Shown here piece by piece: positions 34,440 through 43,656 of a stretch of DNA of 64,000 nucleotides. This stretch comes from Bacillota bacterium. Lineage in GTDB: Bacteria; Bacillota; Clostridia; Christensenellales; SZUA-584. A model generated the notes under the pieces. That model was not told the DNA's origin and did no database searches. It saw nothing but the letters and a program-made list of their open reading frames with translations. Position 1 is the first letter of the stretch; every line of letters starts with the position of its first letter. The position numbers were made by a program, and so were the translations under genes. The stretch covers positions 101,061-165,060 of the forward strand of contig JAEXTV010000014.1 in assembly GCA_023406895.1 (NCBI GenBank). Direction: 5' to 3'.

Positions 34440-34916
34440 TTATCTGAATATATCAATGACTTTTAATGTTACTGTACCGCCTGGTGTGGCCACTTCGGCC
34501 AGATCGCCCACTTTTTTTCCGATCAATGCGGAGCCAACCGGCGACTCGTTGGAAATACGTTTTTTATCGGCATCCGCTTCGGCTGAGCCGACGATTGAAT
34601 AAACTTCTTCCTCATTATATTCCAAATCAAGTATGCGCACCGTGGTGCCGATGCCCACCGTAGTTAAATCAATCTCATTGTCTTCCACAACGATCGCATT
34701 GCGAAGCAGCTTCTCGAGCTGTGCTATTTCCGTCTCGACGCGGGCCTGTTCGTTCTTGGCTTCATCATACTCCGCATTTTCCGAAAGGTCGCCAAAGGCG
34801 CGGGCCTCCTTGATTTGCTCGGATATCTGGCCTCTTTTAACGGTTTTTAAGTAATCCAGCTTTTCCTGTTTTTCTCTCAAACCGTCCTTCGTGAGTATCA
34901 CTTGTTCGTTTGTCAT
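34440..34916 (-). CDS. greA: Transcription elongation factor GreA
   Basis: 158 residues. The N-terminal coiled coil (about 1-75, with the acidic tip SENAEYDEAKNEQ) reaches into the RNA polymerase secondary channel to stimulate RNA cleavage. The C-terminal FKBP-like domain contains SPVGSALIGKKVGD. GGGAGG precedes the ATG. It is the first gene of greA-lysS. Confidence 0.96.
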   Translation of the reverse strand: MTNEQVILTKDGLREKQEKLDYLKTVKRGQISEQIKEARAFGDLSENAEYDEAKNEQARVETEIAQLEKLLRNAIVVEDNEIDLTTVGIGTTVRILDLEYNEEEVYSIVGSAEADADKKRISNESPVGSALIGKKVGDLAEVATPGGTVTLKVIDIFR

Positions 34917-34970
34917 GGCTTCCTCCCGGTGATTATCTTTTGTTTAGATAATATGTGCTTTTAAAAGGGT

Positions 34971-34999
34971 ATTATACCAGCATAAAATGATGGTAAGTC
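34971..34999 (-). promoter_or_regulatory. greA promoter with extended -10
   Basis: On the minus strand TGGTATAAT; the -35 box is weak. The leader contains the hairpin ATTATCT ... AGATAAT. Confidence 0.55.
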
Positions 35000-35203
35000 A
35001 TGCAAATCGCCCATTTTTATAATATGGTGATTATAGGACAAGGCAAAAGGGATGTCAAGAAAAATAGAGGGAGACATCTCGCGGCGGAATCGTATAAAAC
35101 AGATTTTGAGATGGTCAAAAAATGTTTGGTTTTGCTAATTTCATGCGACTTATGCTATACTGACTCAATGAACGAAGAGACAAAAACGATATGTGAAAAC
35201 CGC

Positions 35204-35232
35204 TTGCGTTTACGATATTTAACGCATATAAT
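35204..35232 (+). promoter_or_regulatory. serC-serA promoter
   Basis: TTGCGT, a 17-base spacer and TATAAT, 66 bases before serC. A second candidate (TGCTATACT) lies near 35152. The remaining 34917-35203 interval shows no gene or known leader. Confidence 0.65.
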
Positions 35233-35298
35233 GGATAAAATAGTTCGTTAATTTTTTAACAAAGATATTATAATCTTATGATATAACAGGAGGTTAAT

Positions 35299-36375
35299 AT
35301 GAGGGTATATAATTTTTCGGCAGGCCCCGCGTGTCTGCCCGAGGCTGTTCTCAAGCAAGCACAGGATGAGCTTGTTTGCTATGGAAGCAGCGGGATGTCG
35401 GTAATGGAAATGAGCCATCGAAGTGCCGATTACGAAGCTATTATTTTTAAAGCCGAGAAGGATTTACGAGAGTTGATGGCGATTCCGGAAAACTACAAGG
35501 TGCTCTTTTTGCAGGGGGGTGCCACGATGCAGTTTTCCATGGTGCCCATCAACCTGATGACCACGTATAAGCGTGCTTACTATTTAAAAACGGGCATGTT
35601 CGCCAAAAAGGCGATTGCGGAAGCCAAAAAGGTGGGCGAAGTGATCATACCGGTCTCTTCGGAGGATAAAACATTTTCGTATATTCCCGAAACAACACCG
35701 GCTATGTTTGAGCAGAGCGCAGACTATGTGCACATGACTTCCAACAATACGATATACGGCACGCGTTTTACAAAAATTCCCGATACAAACGGAATTCCGC
35801 TTGTGAGTGACATGAGCTCGTTCATTCTTTCCGAAACCGTGAACGTCAGCGATTACGGCCTCATTTATGCGGGTGCGCAGAAAAATATCGGCCCTGCGGG
35901 CGTCACTGTGGTGATTGTGCGCGAAGACCTGATCGGCAAAGCCCCTGAAAACACGCCGTCGATGCTCGATTATAAGATCATGGCCGACAATGATTCGATG
36001 TTAAACACACCCCCGACGTACGGGATTTATATCGCGGGCCTTGTGTTTGCGCATTTAATTAAGGAAGGCGGCGTGCCGGCGATGCAGAAACGCAACGAGA
36101 AAAAGGCCGCACTGCTTTACGATTATCTCGATTCATCATCGCTGTTTAAGCCCACGGCGCAAAAGGAGTTCCGTTCGCTGATGAATGTGACATTTGTGAC
36201 GGGAGACGAGGCGCTCGATAAAAAGTTCGTATCGGAAGCCAAAGCAAAAGGCATTGTCAATATCAAGGGGCACAGAAGCGTGGGCGGCATGAGAGCCAGC
36301 ATTTACAACGCGATGCCGATTGAGGGTGTGCAGGCTTTGATCGACTTCATGAAAGAATTCGAAAAGAACGCGTAA
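35299..36375 (+). CDS. serC: Phosphoserine aminotransferase
   Basis: 358 residues, a PLP enzyme of class V. NFSAGPACLPEAVL opens the fold and YAGAQKNIGPAG contains the lysine that binds PLP. It makes 3-phosphoserine from 3-phosphohydroxypyruvate and glutamate. AGGAGG lies before the ATG. serA follows 23 bases later, so steps one and two of serine synthesis are joined; no serB is present. Confidence 0.96.
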   Translation: MRVYNFSAGPACLPEAVLKQAQDELVCYGSSGMSVMEMSHRSADYEAIIFKAEKDLRELMAIPENYKVLFLQGGATMQFSMVPINLMTTYKRAYYLKTGMFAKKAIAEAKKVGEVIIPVSSEDKTFSYIPETTPAMFEQSADYVHMTSNNTIYGTRFTKIPDTNGIPLVSDMSSFILSETVNVSDYGLIYAGAQKNIGPAGVTVVIVREDLIGKAPENTPSMLDYKIMADNDSMLNTPPTYGIYIAGLVFAHLIKEGGVPAMQKRNEKKAALLYDYLDSSSLFKPTAQKEFRSLMNVTFVTGDEALDKKFVSEAKAKGIVNIKGHRSVGGMRASIYNAMPIEGVQALIDFMKEFEKNA

Positions 36376-36398
36376 GGGAAGCTTAAGGAGCGAATACT

Positions 36399-37568
36399 AT
36401 GTTTAAAATTAAAAGGCTGAATTCGATTTCGAATGTGGTTTATGAGTATCTGCCGAACGATAGATACGAGATCAGCGAAGATGTCAGCGATTATGATGCA
36501 ATACTTGTGAGATCCGCCAAATGCCACGATCTTGATATGCCGGAGAGCCTGCTCGCGATAGCGCGCGCGGGCGCGGGCGTTAACAATATTCCCGTAGACG
36601 CATGTGCGAAAAAGGGCATCGTGGTGTTCAATACCCCGGGAGCCAACGCCAACGGCGTGAAAGAGCTTGTGCTGGCAGGCATGCTGATTGCGAGCCGCAA
36701 CATCATTGAAGCCAGCGAATGGGTTAAATCTCTTAAAGGCAAGGGTGATGAGGTGCTGCCCCTTGTGGAAAAGGGCAAAAATCAGTTTGTGGGCCCCGAA
36801 ATTGAGGGCAAGACGCTCGGCGTCATCGGTCTTGGCGCAATTGGCGTGATGGTGGCCAATGCCGCCCGGTCTCTCGGGATGCGCGTAATCGGATACGACC
36901 CGTACATATCAATCGAGTCCGCTTGGGGCCTTGACCATGATGTACAGCGCGCGATCAGCCTGGACAGCGTGCTTGTGAATGCGGACTACATCACGCTGCA
37001 TATTCCGCTTATGGACCAGACCAAGAGCTTTATCGGAGCTGCGGAAATCGCAAAAATGAAACAGAACGTAATTCTGCTGAACTTTGCGAGGAACGGGCTC
37101 ATCGATTACGAGGCGCTATACGACGCGCTCGACAACAAAAAGATTAACCGCTATGTGACGGATTTCCCGAACGACAAGCTGCTGGCGTACGACAACGTAA
37201 TCAGCATTCCGCATCTTGGGGCCTCCACACCCGAATCCGAGGAAAATTGTGCCGTAATGGCGGCCACGGAGTTAAGGGATTACCTCGAAATGGGCAAGAT
37301 CGTCAATTCGGTCAACATGCCCAATGCCGTGCTGCCGTTTACGGGCAAATTCCGCGTGGCCGTGATCCACAGCAACGTCACCGGCATGGTCGGGCAGATC
37401 ACCGCGCTGCTTGCCGAATCGGGCGCAAACATCACGGACATGGTCAACAAATCCAAGGGCGAGATCGCGTATACCGTGATCAACCTTGACGAGACCGTGG
37501 ATGCGCATACCATCGAGAAGATCAAGGCTGTGGGCAGCGTGATCCGCGTGAGGACATTCGCAAAATAA
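36399..37568 (+). CDS. serA: D-3-phosphoglycerate dehydrogenase with C-terminal ACT domain
   Basis: 389 residues. The Rossmann motif GVIGLGAIGVMVANAA binds NAD, and IPHLGASTPESEENC holds the catalytic histidine. A C-terminal ACT domain (FRVAVIHSNVTGMVGQITAL) is the likely site of serine feedback. It lacks the extra ASB domain of the ~530-residue form. AAGGAG precedes the ATG. Second gene after serC. Confidence 0.95.
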   Translation: MFKIKRLNSISNVVYEYLPNDRYEISEDVSDYDAILVRSAKCHDLDMPESLLAIARAGAGVNNIPVDACAKKGIVVFNTPGANANGVKELVLAGMLIASRNIIEASEWVKSLKGKGDEVLPLVEKGKNQFVGPEIEGKTLGVIGLGAIGVMVANAARSLGMRVIGYDPYISIESAWGLDHDVQRAISLDSVLVNADYITLHIPLMDQTKSFIGAAEIAKMKQNVILLNFARNGLIDYEALYDALDNKKINRYVTDFPNDKLLAYDNVISIPHLGASTPESEENCAVMAATELRDYLEMGKIVNSVNMPNAVLPFTGKFRVAVIHSNVTGMVGQITALLAESGANITDMVNKSKGEIAYTVINLDETVDAHTIEKIKAVGSVIRVRTFAK

Positions 37569-37590
37569 CTACACATAAGAAGAGGAAACT

Positions 37591-38094
37591 ATGGTCATCA
37601 TTGAAATGGCAGACGGAAAGAAAATATCAATAGAAATGCTGCCCGAGCATGCGCCCAACACGGTGAAGAACTTTAAAAGCCTTGTGGCACAAGGGTATTA
37701 CAACGGGCTCATTTTTCACCGCGTGATCAGCGGGTTTATGATTCAGGGCGGGTGCCCCAAAGGCAGCGGCACGGGCGGCCCCGGTTACGCGATAAAGGGT
37801 GAGTTTGCGGCGAACGGCGTGAATAACACACTGAGCCACGAGCGCGGCGTGATTTCGATGGCGCGCTCGGCCGCGATGAACTCGGCGGGCAGCCAGTTCT
37901 TCATTTGCCACGCGGACGCTAAGTTTCTTGATAAGCAGTACGCGGCGTTTGGCCGTGTGGTAGAGGGCATGGACGTGGTGGACGCGATTGCGGCGACCGA
38001 GACGAATGCTTCCGACAGGCCGCTTGAGCCTCAGGTGATGAAGAGCGTGACGCTCACCGAGGATGAGACGGTGGAAGAGCCGGAAAAGATGTAA
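37591..38094 (+). CDS. Cyclophilin-type peptidyl-prolyl isomerase
   Basis: 167 residues with the cyclophilin signature (GLIFHRVISGFMIQGGCP, SAGSQFFICH). The catalytic arginine of FHRVI is present. There is no signal peptide, so it is cytoplasmic. It lies 22 bases after serA and is probably co-transcribed. A terminator follows. Confidence 0.94.
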   Translation: MVIIEMADGKKISIEMLPEHAPNTVKNFKSLVAQGYYNGLIFHRVISGFMIQGGCPKGSGTGGPGYAIKGEFAANGVNNTLSHERGVISMARSAAMNSAGSQFFICHADAKFLDKQYAAFGRVVEGMDVVDAIAATETNASDRPLEPQVMKSVTLTEDETVEEPEKM

Positions 38095-38107
38095 TCGAAT
38101 CATTCGA

Positions 38108-38142
38108 ATCCCCGTTGATCAATGAATCGGCGGGGATTTTTT
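38108..38142 (+). terminator. Terminator after the serC-serA-cyclophilin unit
   Basis: ATCCCCG and CGGGGAT pair and are followed by six T residues. Confidence 0.85.
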
Positions 38143-38252
38143 ATGCTCTCATCCGGCATTGCGCACTGTCTTCCCGGGAAATGAAAAATCGCTTGGAACA
38201 AACCGCTGGCTGCTTAAGTCTTATGAATAGAATGTTTAAAAGGAGTCGGGTC

Positions 38253-38720
38253 ATGAAACCAAAAATAAGTGTCTTATTATTAGCGGTGATATTAACGCTT
38301 ACGCTGGCAGCTTGTGCGACGCAAATCAACGTGGAGAGTCTGGAAAAATCAGAATACGGTGACTTGGCCGATACAGGCATTACCATGCGCATAAAAGACG
38401 AAACAGTGACCACAAAGACAGACTCGCTCACGATTGAATACGCGAATGCCACGGATGTTGAATATGTGTTTGGGAAAGACCCGCATTTGGAAATTGCCAG
38501 CGATGACATGTGGTATGTGGTTCCGATAAACGAAAGCGCGGCTTGGGAAGCTATCGGCATAATACTGCCGCCGAACGGCACCAGCGAAGACGATTTTTCG
38601 CTCGGCTTCTACTACGAGGGGCTGTTGCCCGGTCACTACCGCGTCATCAAAACGTTCTATGGGGACGGCGGCAGCGTAGCTGCGGCGGCTGAGTTTGATA
38701 TTGCCGATAGCGATGGTTAG
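38253..38720 (+). CDS. Lipoprotein with bacterial Ig-like domain
   Basis: 155 residues. A lipoprotein signal (LTLTLAAC) precedes a single beta-rich domain with the pattern LTIEYANATDVEYVFGKDPHLE ... WYVVP ... LPPG ... LLPGHYRVIKTFY, resembling the Big_14-type Ig-like domain of clostridial lipoproteins. Function is unknown. The ATG at 38253 has AAAGGAG 7 bases upstream; the frame is open further up but has no ribosome binding site there. Confidence 0.78.
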   Translation: MKPKISVLLLAVILTLTLAACATQINVESLEKSEYGDLADTGITMRIKDETVTTKTDSLTIEYANATDVEYVFGKDPHLEIASDDMWYVVPINESAAWEAIGIILPPNGTSEDDFSLGFYYEGLLPGHYRVIKTFYGDGGSVAAAAEFDIADSDG

Positions 38721-38825
38721 GTCATAATTATGATAAGCGACTATTTAAGATAATGAGTCCTTTACGTAGTGAGAGCGAAGCGATGACTACGAAGAGAAAT
38801 AGTCAGGTGGGTTTTGCCATGGGAT

Positions 38826-38953
38826 GCTTCAGTCGCTGCGCTCTTTCAGCATGACAAAAGTGAAAGACACTACTTTGAATAAAGTGAAGAAGCTGTAAAG
38901 CAGTAAAGGTATCATATACAGATTCTTCAGTCGCTTCGCTCCATCAGAATGAC
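38826..38953. repeat. Dispersed intergenic repeat, two related units
   Basis: GCTTCAGTCGCTGCGCTC (38826-38855 unit, ending AGCATGAC) and CTTCAGTCGCTTCGCTCC (38918-38953 unit, ending AGAATGAC) are in the same orientation. They are reverse complements of the units at 13517 and 13678. There is no coding potential in 38721-38989. Confidence 0.65.
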
Positions 38954-38989
38954 CCACAAAGCTGCTTCTCATGCTGTCAAAGGACAATC

Positions 38990-39023
38990 AAAAATCCCCG
39001 ATGACATATCTGCCTTCGGGGAT
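38990..39023 (-). terminator. ychF terminator
   Basis: ATCCCCGA and TCGGGGAT pair; on the minus strand TTTTT follows. Confidence 0.85.
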
Positions 39024-39052
39024 CATGTTGACTACCTCATGAAGACTTTCGG

Positions 39053-40153
39053 CTACACGTTAAACTTGAACAGCGTCACATCGCCGTCGTTCATCACGTA
39101 TTCCTTGCCTTCCTGCCTAACCAGCCCTTTGGCCTTGGCTGTTGCCATATCGCCGCAGGCCTTTAAATCGTCAAACGCCACGATCTCCGCGCGGATAAAC
39201 CCGCGCTCAAAATCGCTGTGAATTTTGCCCGCCGCGCCGGGTGCTTTCGTGCCGCGCACAATCGTCCACGCGCGCACTTCCTTTTCGCCCGCCGTCAGAT
39301 AGCTGATGAGGTTTAGTAGCTTATAGCTCTTTTGCACAAGCGCGTCGAGCCCGCTCTGCTTGATGCCGAGCTCCTCCAAAAACAGATGCCGCTCCTCGGC
39401 AGACAGTGACGATAGCTCTTCCTCGATCTTTGCGCAGATCACCATCACTTCCGCGCCCTGGGTTTTGGCCATTTTAACGAGTGCCGCCACCTGCGGGCTC
39501 GCGTACGGGTCACTCTGTGTGGCATCTTCTTCCGATATATTCGCCGCGTACAGCATCGGCTTGTCGGTCAGTAAAAACAGCTCGCCGACGAGTGCGCGCT
39601 GCGCGTCGTCTAGCTCCATGCCCGTGACGAAAATGCCTTTTTCGAGATTCTCTTTGACATAGCGCAGCGTCTCGCATTCAATCGCGTACTTCTTATCGCC
39701 CGATTTGATCATTTTTTCGCTGCGCGTCAGGCGCTTTTCCACCGTTTCAATGTCGGCAAATATCAGCTCGAAATTGATGGTTTCGGCGTCGCGCGCGCTG
39801 CCGATGCTGCCGTCCACGTGCGTCACATCGTCGTCCTCAAAGCAGCGCACCACATGCAGAATCGCGTCCACCTCGCGGATGTGCGCGAGAAATTTGTTGC
39901 CGAGGCCTTCGCCGCGGCTCGCGCCCTTTACGAGCCCCGCGATATCCACGAACTCAATCACCGCCGGGGTGAACTTGGCCGGATGATAAAGCGCTGCGAG
40001 AAAGTCCATGCGCGCATCCGGCACCGAAACAACCCCCACATTGGGGTCGATCGTGCAGAAAGGATAGTTTTCGCTCGCCGCGCCCGCGCCTGTGAGCGCG
40101 TTGAACAGCGATGATTTGCCCACGTTGGGCAGCCCGACAATACCGAGTTTCAT
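39053..40153 (-). CDS. ychF: Obg-like ATPase YchF
   Basis: 366 residues. The P-loop GLPNVGKSSLF, the switch region FVDIAGLVKGASRGEGLGNKFL and the C-terminal TGS domain (TIVRGTKAPGAAGKIHSDFERGFI) define YchF. It prefers ATP over GTP, binds ribosomes and affects oxidative stress responses. The start codon follows GAGGTACGC. The gene is monocistronic with its own promoter and terminator. Confidence 0.96.
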   Translation of the reverse strand: MKLGIVGLPNVGKSSLFNALTGAGAASENYPFCTIDPNVGVVSVPDARMDFLAALYHPAKFTPAVIEFVDIAGLVKGASRGEGLGNKFLAHIREVDAILHVVRCFEDDDVTHVDGSIGSARDAETINFELIFADIETVEKRLTRSEKMIKSGDKKYAIECETLRYVKENLEKGIFVTGMELDDAQRALVGELFLLTDKPMLYAANISEEDATQSDPYASPQVAALVKMAKTQGAEVMVICAKIEEELSSLSAEERHLFLEELGIKQSGLDALVQKSYKLLNLISYLTAGEKEVRAWTIVRGTKAPGAAGKIHSDFERGFIRAEIVAFDDLKACGDMATAKAKGLVRQEGKEYVMNDGDVTLFKFNV

Positions 40154-40183
40154 GCGTACCTCTTTATATCATAGATTCACGCT

Positions 40184-40212
40184 ATTATAGCGCGGGACAG
40201 GGGGAAAAGCAA
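40184..40212 (-). promoter_or_regulatory. ychF promoter
   Basis: On the minus strand TTGCTT, a 17-base spacer and TATAAT, about 35 bases before the start. Confidence 0.65.
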
Positions 40213-40359
40213 CACAGGCATCGCTGGTCGGTTCTCATTGCGCGGCGGAATGGAGGCCGGATCATCTGCTTTTCACGACATGCCGGCGGCTTGATGTCTT
40301 TTAAATGGACCCAAGGCGTTCCAAACGGGTTTGATTAACGCCTTTGGATAATATTGAGG

Positions 40360-40388
40360 TTGTGAATGCCGTCAAATGGGTGTAAAAT
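40360..40388 (+). promoter_or_regulatory. Promoter of the homocysteine cluster
   Basis: TTGTGA, a 17-base spacer and TAAAAT. Transcription would start near 40395, downstream of an in-frame ATG at 40376, which supports the GTG start at 40433. Confidence 0.65.
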
Positions 40389-40432
40389 TATCTATTATAG
40401 ATTTTCAATATGGTGCAATTTGGGAGGCAGAC

Positions 40433-41593
40433 GTGTCAAAGACGATACAAGAGATAAACGAAAAACTCGCAAAGGGCAAAGCCGTGGTGTTTACCGCCGA
40501 AGAAGCGGTACAGATGGCCAAAGAGCAGGGCGTTGCCGCTTGCGCAAAGAAGATTGATGTGGTGACGGCGGCGACGTTCGGCGCGATGTGTTCGTCGGGC
40601 GCGGTGCTCAACTTCGGGCACAGCGAGCCGCCCATTCGCATGGCGGAAATCACACTGAACGGCGTGGAAGCTTACGGCGGCCTCGCGGCTGTGGATACGT
40701 TTATCGGCGCGACGCAGCCCGGCAAGCATACCGGCATTGAATACGGCGGCGCGCATGTGATTGAAGATTTGATCGCGGGCAAAGAGGTGGAGCTGATTGC
40801 GCGCTCGGGCGGTACGGACTGCTATTCGCGCACCGACATCAAAACGAACATTTCGCTCAAAGATATGAACCAGGCGTACCTGTTTAACCCGCGCAACGCG
40901 TATCAGAACTACTCGGCGGCAACCAACACGACCAAGAAGACGAAGAGGACGTATATGGGTACGCTGCTGCCCAGCATGGGCAATGTGACCTACACGACAG
41001 CGGGCGAACTTTCGCCGCTGCTTAAAGACCCGACGCTGCGGACCATCGGCATCGGCACGCGCATACTGCTTTGCGGCGGCGAAGGCTTTGTGGTGTTTGA
41101 AGGCACGCAGGCTATCAACAAAGCGGCCACGCTTCCTAACGGCGACAGGCATTACGCGGGTTATACGCTTGCGGTGATGGGCGACTTAAAAGGCATGAAG
41201 AGCGAATACATCAAGGCGGCCACGTTCGACGGTTACGGGGTGTCGCTCTATGTGGGCATTGGTGTGCCGATTCCCGTGATCGACGAGGATATGATGGCTG
41301 ATCTTGCGGTGCCCAACGACAAGCTTTATACCTATGTATACGATTACGGCCACAGCACGCGCTCGCGCGAGGAACTCAAACTGGTGAGTTATGCGGAGCT
41401 GCGGTCCGGCCAGGTTGAAATCAACGGCAAAAATATACGGACGGCACCGCTCTCGAGCCTGCTAAAGGCACGTAAAATTGCGGGTGAGCTCAAGGAAAAG
41501 CTGCTTGATGGCAGCTTTGAGATGACGCAGCCTGCGGCAGCGCTGCCGCATCGGAAAAGCCTCAACGCATTGAACATAAAAGGAGAGAAGTGA
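40433..41593 (+). CDS. Homocysteine biosynthesis protein (HcyBio/DUF39 family)
   Basis: 386 residues. It matches the DUF39 family (FGAMCSSGAVLNFGHSEPPI, ARSGGTDCYSRTDIKT, GTRILLCGGEGFV), in which the Methanosarcina member MA1821 takes part in making homocysteine from aspartate semialdehyde and sulfide. GTG at 40433 has GGGAGG 5 bases upstream. The cysteine in FGAMCSSG is a likely catalytic residue, by family conservation. It is followed directly by its usual partner, the NIL-ferredoxin. CBS domains seen in some archaeal members are absent. Confidence 0.9.
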   Translation: MSKTIQEINEKLAKGKAVVFTAEEAVQMAKEQGVAACAKKIDVVTAATFGAMCSSGAVLNFGHSEPPIRMAEITLNGVEAYGGLAAVDTFIGATQPGKHTGIEYGGAHVIEDLIAGKEVELIARSGGTDCYSRTDIKTNISLKDMNQAYLFNPRNAYQNYSAATNTTKKTKRTYMGTLLPSMGNVTYTTAGELSPLLKDPTLRTIGIGTRILLCGGEGFVVFEGTQAINKAATLPNGDRHYAGYTLAVMGDLKGMKSEYIKAATFDGYGVSLYVGIGVPIPVIDEDMMADLAVPNDKLYTYVYDYGHSTRSREELKLVSYAELRSGQVEINGKNIRTAPLSSLLKARKIAGELKEKLLDGSFEMTQPAAALPHRKSLNALNIKGEK

Positions 41594-41594
41594 C

Positions 41595-42014
41595 ATGGAA
41601 AACAGCATGAAAATAGGACTGACGTTTCCGCCCGAAAAAGCCGACAAACCCATTGTCACCAATCTCGTGAAATACGGGCTGACGTTCAATATACTGCGTG
41701 CGGCGATTTCGCCGGGGAAAACAGGCAACATCATACTCGAGATATCAGGCAGCGACGAAAACCTGCAGCAGAGCCTCGATTATTTAACGGAAGAGGGTAT
41801 TGAAGTCAACGTGTACACCGACAGCGTGATCCGCTACGAGGAAAAATGCATGCACTGCGGTGCCTGCACCTCCGTGTGTCCGTCCGGCGCGCTCGTGATG
41901 AACAAAAAGACATGGGAGCTCGAGTTTACCATGGACAAATGCCTGCTGTGCGGGCACTGCGTGAAGGCGTGTCCTGCCCGCGCGATCAAAAGCTTTGACG
42001 ACGCATTGCTCTGA
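41595..42014 (+). CDS. NIL domain plus 2[4Fe-4S] ferredoxin, homocysteine pathway partner
   Basis: 139 residues. An N-terminal NIL domain (residues about 5-75) precedes two ferredoxin clusters, CMHCGACTSVCP and CLLCGHCVKACP. It corresponds to MA1822, thought to supply electrons or sulfur to the DUF39 enzyme. GGAG lies 9 bases before the ATG, which is one base after the previous stop. The next gene overlaps it by 20 bases. Confidence 0.92.
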   Translation: MENSMKIGLTFPPEKADKPIVTNLVKYGLTFNILRAAISPGKTGNIILEISGSDENLQQSLDYLTEEGIEVNVYTDSVIRYEEKCMHCGACTSVCPSGALVMNKKTWELEFTMDKCLLCGHCVKACPARAIKSFDDALL

Positions 42015-42753
42015 TACGGGCCCGACGGATTACTCCAACAGAGACGAATACCGGCGGCTCATCGCTTCGGGTTTGCCGTGCTTTCATGTTCAGCATTTGG
42101 AAACGGAACTTTTTATTTGTGCGGATCGGCTGCTCAATGACGCGGCGGTAAGCGCGGTCAAACATCTGCGCGCGCAGCTTGATGCGTACATGGCGGCGAA
42201 TCCGCTTTTTTTGACGAGTTTAGAGCCTATTGATCCGGCGGAAGACGCGCCGGAAGCCGTAAAGGCGATGTGCCGCGCGGGCACAGCGGCGGGCGTCGGC
42301 CCGATGGCGGCGGTCGCGGGCGCTTTTTCTGAGTATGTCGGGCGATATATTTTAAAACAATCCAAGCAGGTCATCGTGGAAAACGGCGGTGATATCTTTC
42401 TTAAAACCGCTGAGCCCACCACGGTCGCGGTGTACGCGGGAAACAGCCCCTTAAGTCTCAAAATCGGTATCATTGTCGATTCCCGGGAAATGCCCATGTC
42501 CGTCTGCACATCATCGGGCACGGTCGGGCCGTCCCTGAGCTTTGGCAGAGCGGACGCGGCAGTTGTGGTGTCAACGGATGCGTGCGTTGCGGACGCATGT
42601 GCCACGCGGCTCGGCAATGAGGTGAAAACTGCGGCGGATGTGGAGCGGGCGCTTGAGCTCATTGTGCGCGTGCCGGGCGTGACCGGCGCGATGGCAGTTA
42701 TCGGCGAGGTCTGCGGTGCGGCGGGCAGTATCCGCCTTCAAACGCTCGGCTGA
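41995..42753 (+). CDS. UPF0280 family protein (COG2122, ApbE-like fold)
   Basis: 252 residues. Motifs GVGPMAAVAGAFSEYVGR, VIVENGGDIFLK and SVCTSSGTVGPSLSFGRAD fit UPF0280, which is distantly related to the flavin transferase ApbE and repeatedly found beside DUF39/NIL-ferredoxin genes. TTG at 41995 overlaps the ferredoxin gene by 20 bases; no good ribosome binding site is visible, so translation is likely coupled and the exact start is uncertain. Its part in homocysteine synthesis is inferred from linkage. Confidence 0.87.
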   Translation: MTTHCSDTGPTDYSNRDEYRRLIASGLPCFHVQHLETELFICADRLLNDAAVSAVKHLRAQLDAYMAANPLFLTSLEPIDPAEDAPEAVKAMCRAGTAAGVGPMAAVAGAFSEYVGRYILKQSKQVIVENGGDIFLKTAEPTTVAVYAGNSPLSLKIGIIVDSREMPMSVCTSSGTVGPSLSFGRADAAVVVSTDACVADACATRLGNEVKTAADVERALELIVRVPGVTGAMAVIGEVCGAAGSIRLQTLG

Positions 42754-42821
42754 TAAACTTTCTATTTCCTTGGTATACCGTAATAATGGCGGTGGGTGGA
42801 AAATGTCAGGGAGGTATGAAT

Positions 42822-43634
42822 ATGAAGAGCATGATGCGCGGACACGAAAAGCGGCGCAGGCGGCGGGTGATTGGTGTGATCATCGCAGTGGCGGTGCCGG
42901 TGCTTGCGGCGGGCACATGGCTGCTGTTTTTCAACGGTGGCAAACTGGAGGTTATAAACGGGCCAAGCGCGTCCGCATCGACAGAATCGGCTGAACCGGA
43001 GGAAACACCAGCGAAATCCGTGCTGGGCGTGTCGACGGCTGAGGCCGCGCCGCAGAGCACGGCCGATCAAAATGAGTGGCCGCTGCTGCTGGTCAACGCA
43101 GAGCACAGCCTGCCAGACGGCTTTGCGGTGACGCTGACGGAACTGAAAAACGGACAAGCCGTTGATGAGCGGTGCTATCCCGATCTGCAGCAGATGATGG
43201 ACGATTGCCGCGCGGCGGGGTGTGAGCCGTTGATCTGCTCGTCATACCGGTCGCAGGAAAGACAGCAGGAGCTGTTTGACAATAAGGTGAACAAGCTTGT
43301 TGAACAGGGGCTGACAAAGGATGAGGCTAAAGCACAGGCGGCAACAATTATCGCCGTACCAGGGACCAGCGAACACCAGACGGGGCTGGCAGTGGATATT
43401 GTGGATATAAACAATCAAAATATGGATGCAACACAGGAAGATACACCCGTTCAGCAGTGGATGATGGTGAACAGCTGGCGGTACGGTTTCATATTCCGTT
43501 ACCCGTCAGATAAAACCGGAATCACAGGTATATCGTTTGAGTCATGGCACTACCGCTATGTGGGCAAAGAAGCGGCGCAGGCGATTCACGAGCAGGGGCT
43601 TTGCCTCGAAGAATATCTGGAACAGCCGGTTTAA
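42822..43634 (+). CDS. D-alanyl-D-alanine carboxypeptidase, VanY/M15B family
   Basis: 270 residues. A basic N-terminus and signal anchor (about 13-36) precede a low-complexity linker and an M15B peptidase: SSYRSQERQQELF, the zinc site SEHQTGLAVDIVD and FESWHYRYVG. It trims the terminal D-Ala from peptidoglycan stems outside the cell. ATG at 42822 is preferred over 42816 because GGGAGG is 7 bases before it. It lies about 70 bases after the sulfur cluster, and may or may not share its transcript. Nothing suggests a vancomycin-resistance operon. Confidence 0.9.
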   Translation: MKSMMRGHEKRRRRRVIGVIIAVAVPVLAAGTWLLFFNGGKLEVINGPSASASTESAEPEETPAKSVLGVSTAEAAPQSTADQNEWPLLLVNAEHSLPDGFAVTLTELKNGQAVDERCYPDLQQMMDDCRAAGCEPLICSSYRSQERQQELFDNKVNKLVEQGLTKDEAKAQAATIIAVPGTSEHQTGLAVDIVDINNQNMDATQEDTPVQQWMMVNSWRYGFIFRYPSDKTGITGISFESWHYRYVGKEAAQAIHEQGLCLEEYLEQPV

Positions 43635-43656
43635 CGCCGATCAGAAGGCTGTGCCA

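Noticed and set aside
42822..43634. Vancomycin resistance gene vanY
   Set aside because: The M15B family is right, but there are no vanH/A/X/R/S genes nearby. This is an ordinary D,D-carboxypeptidase.
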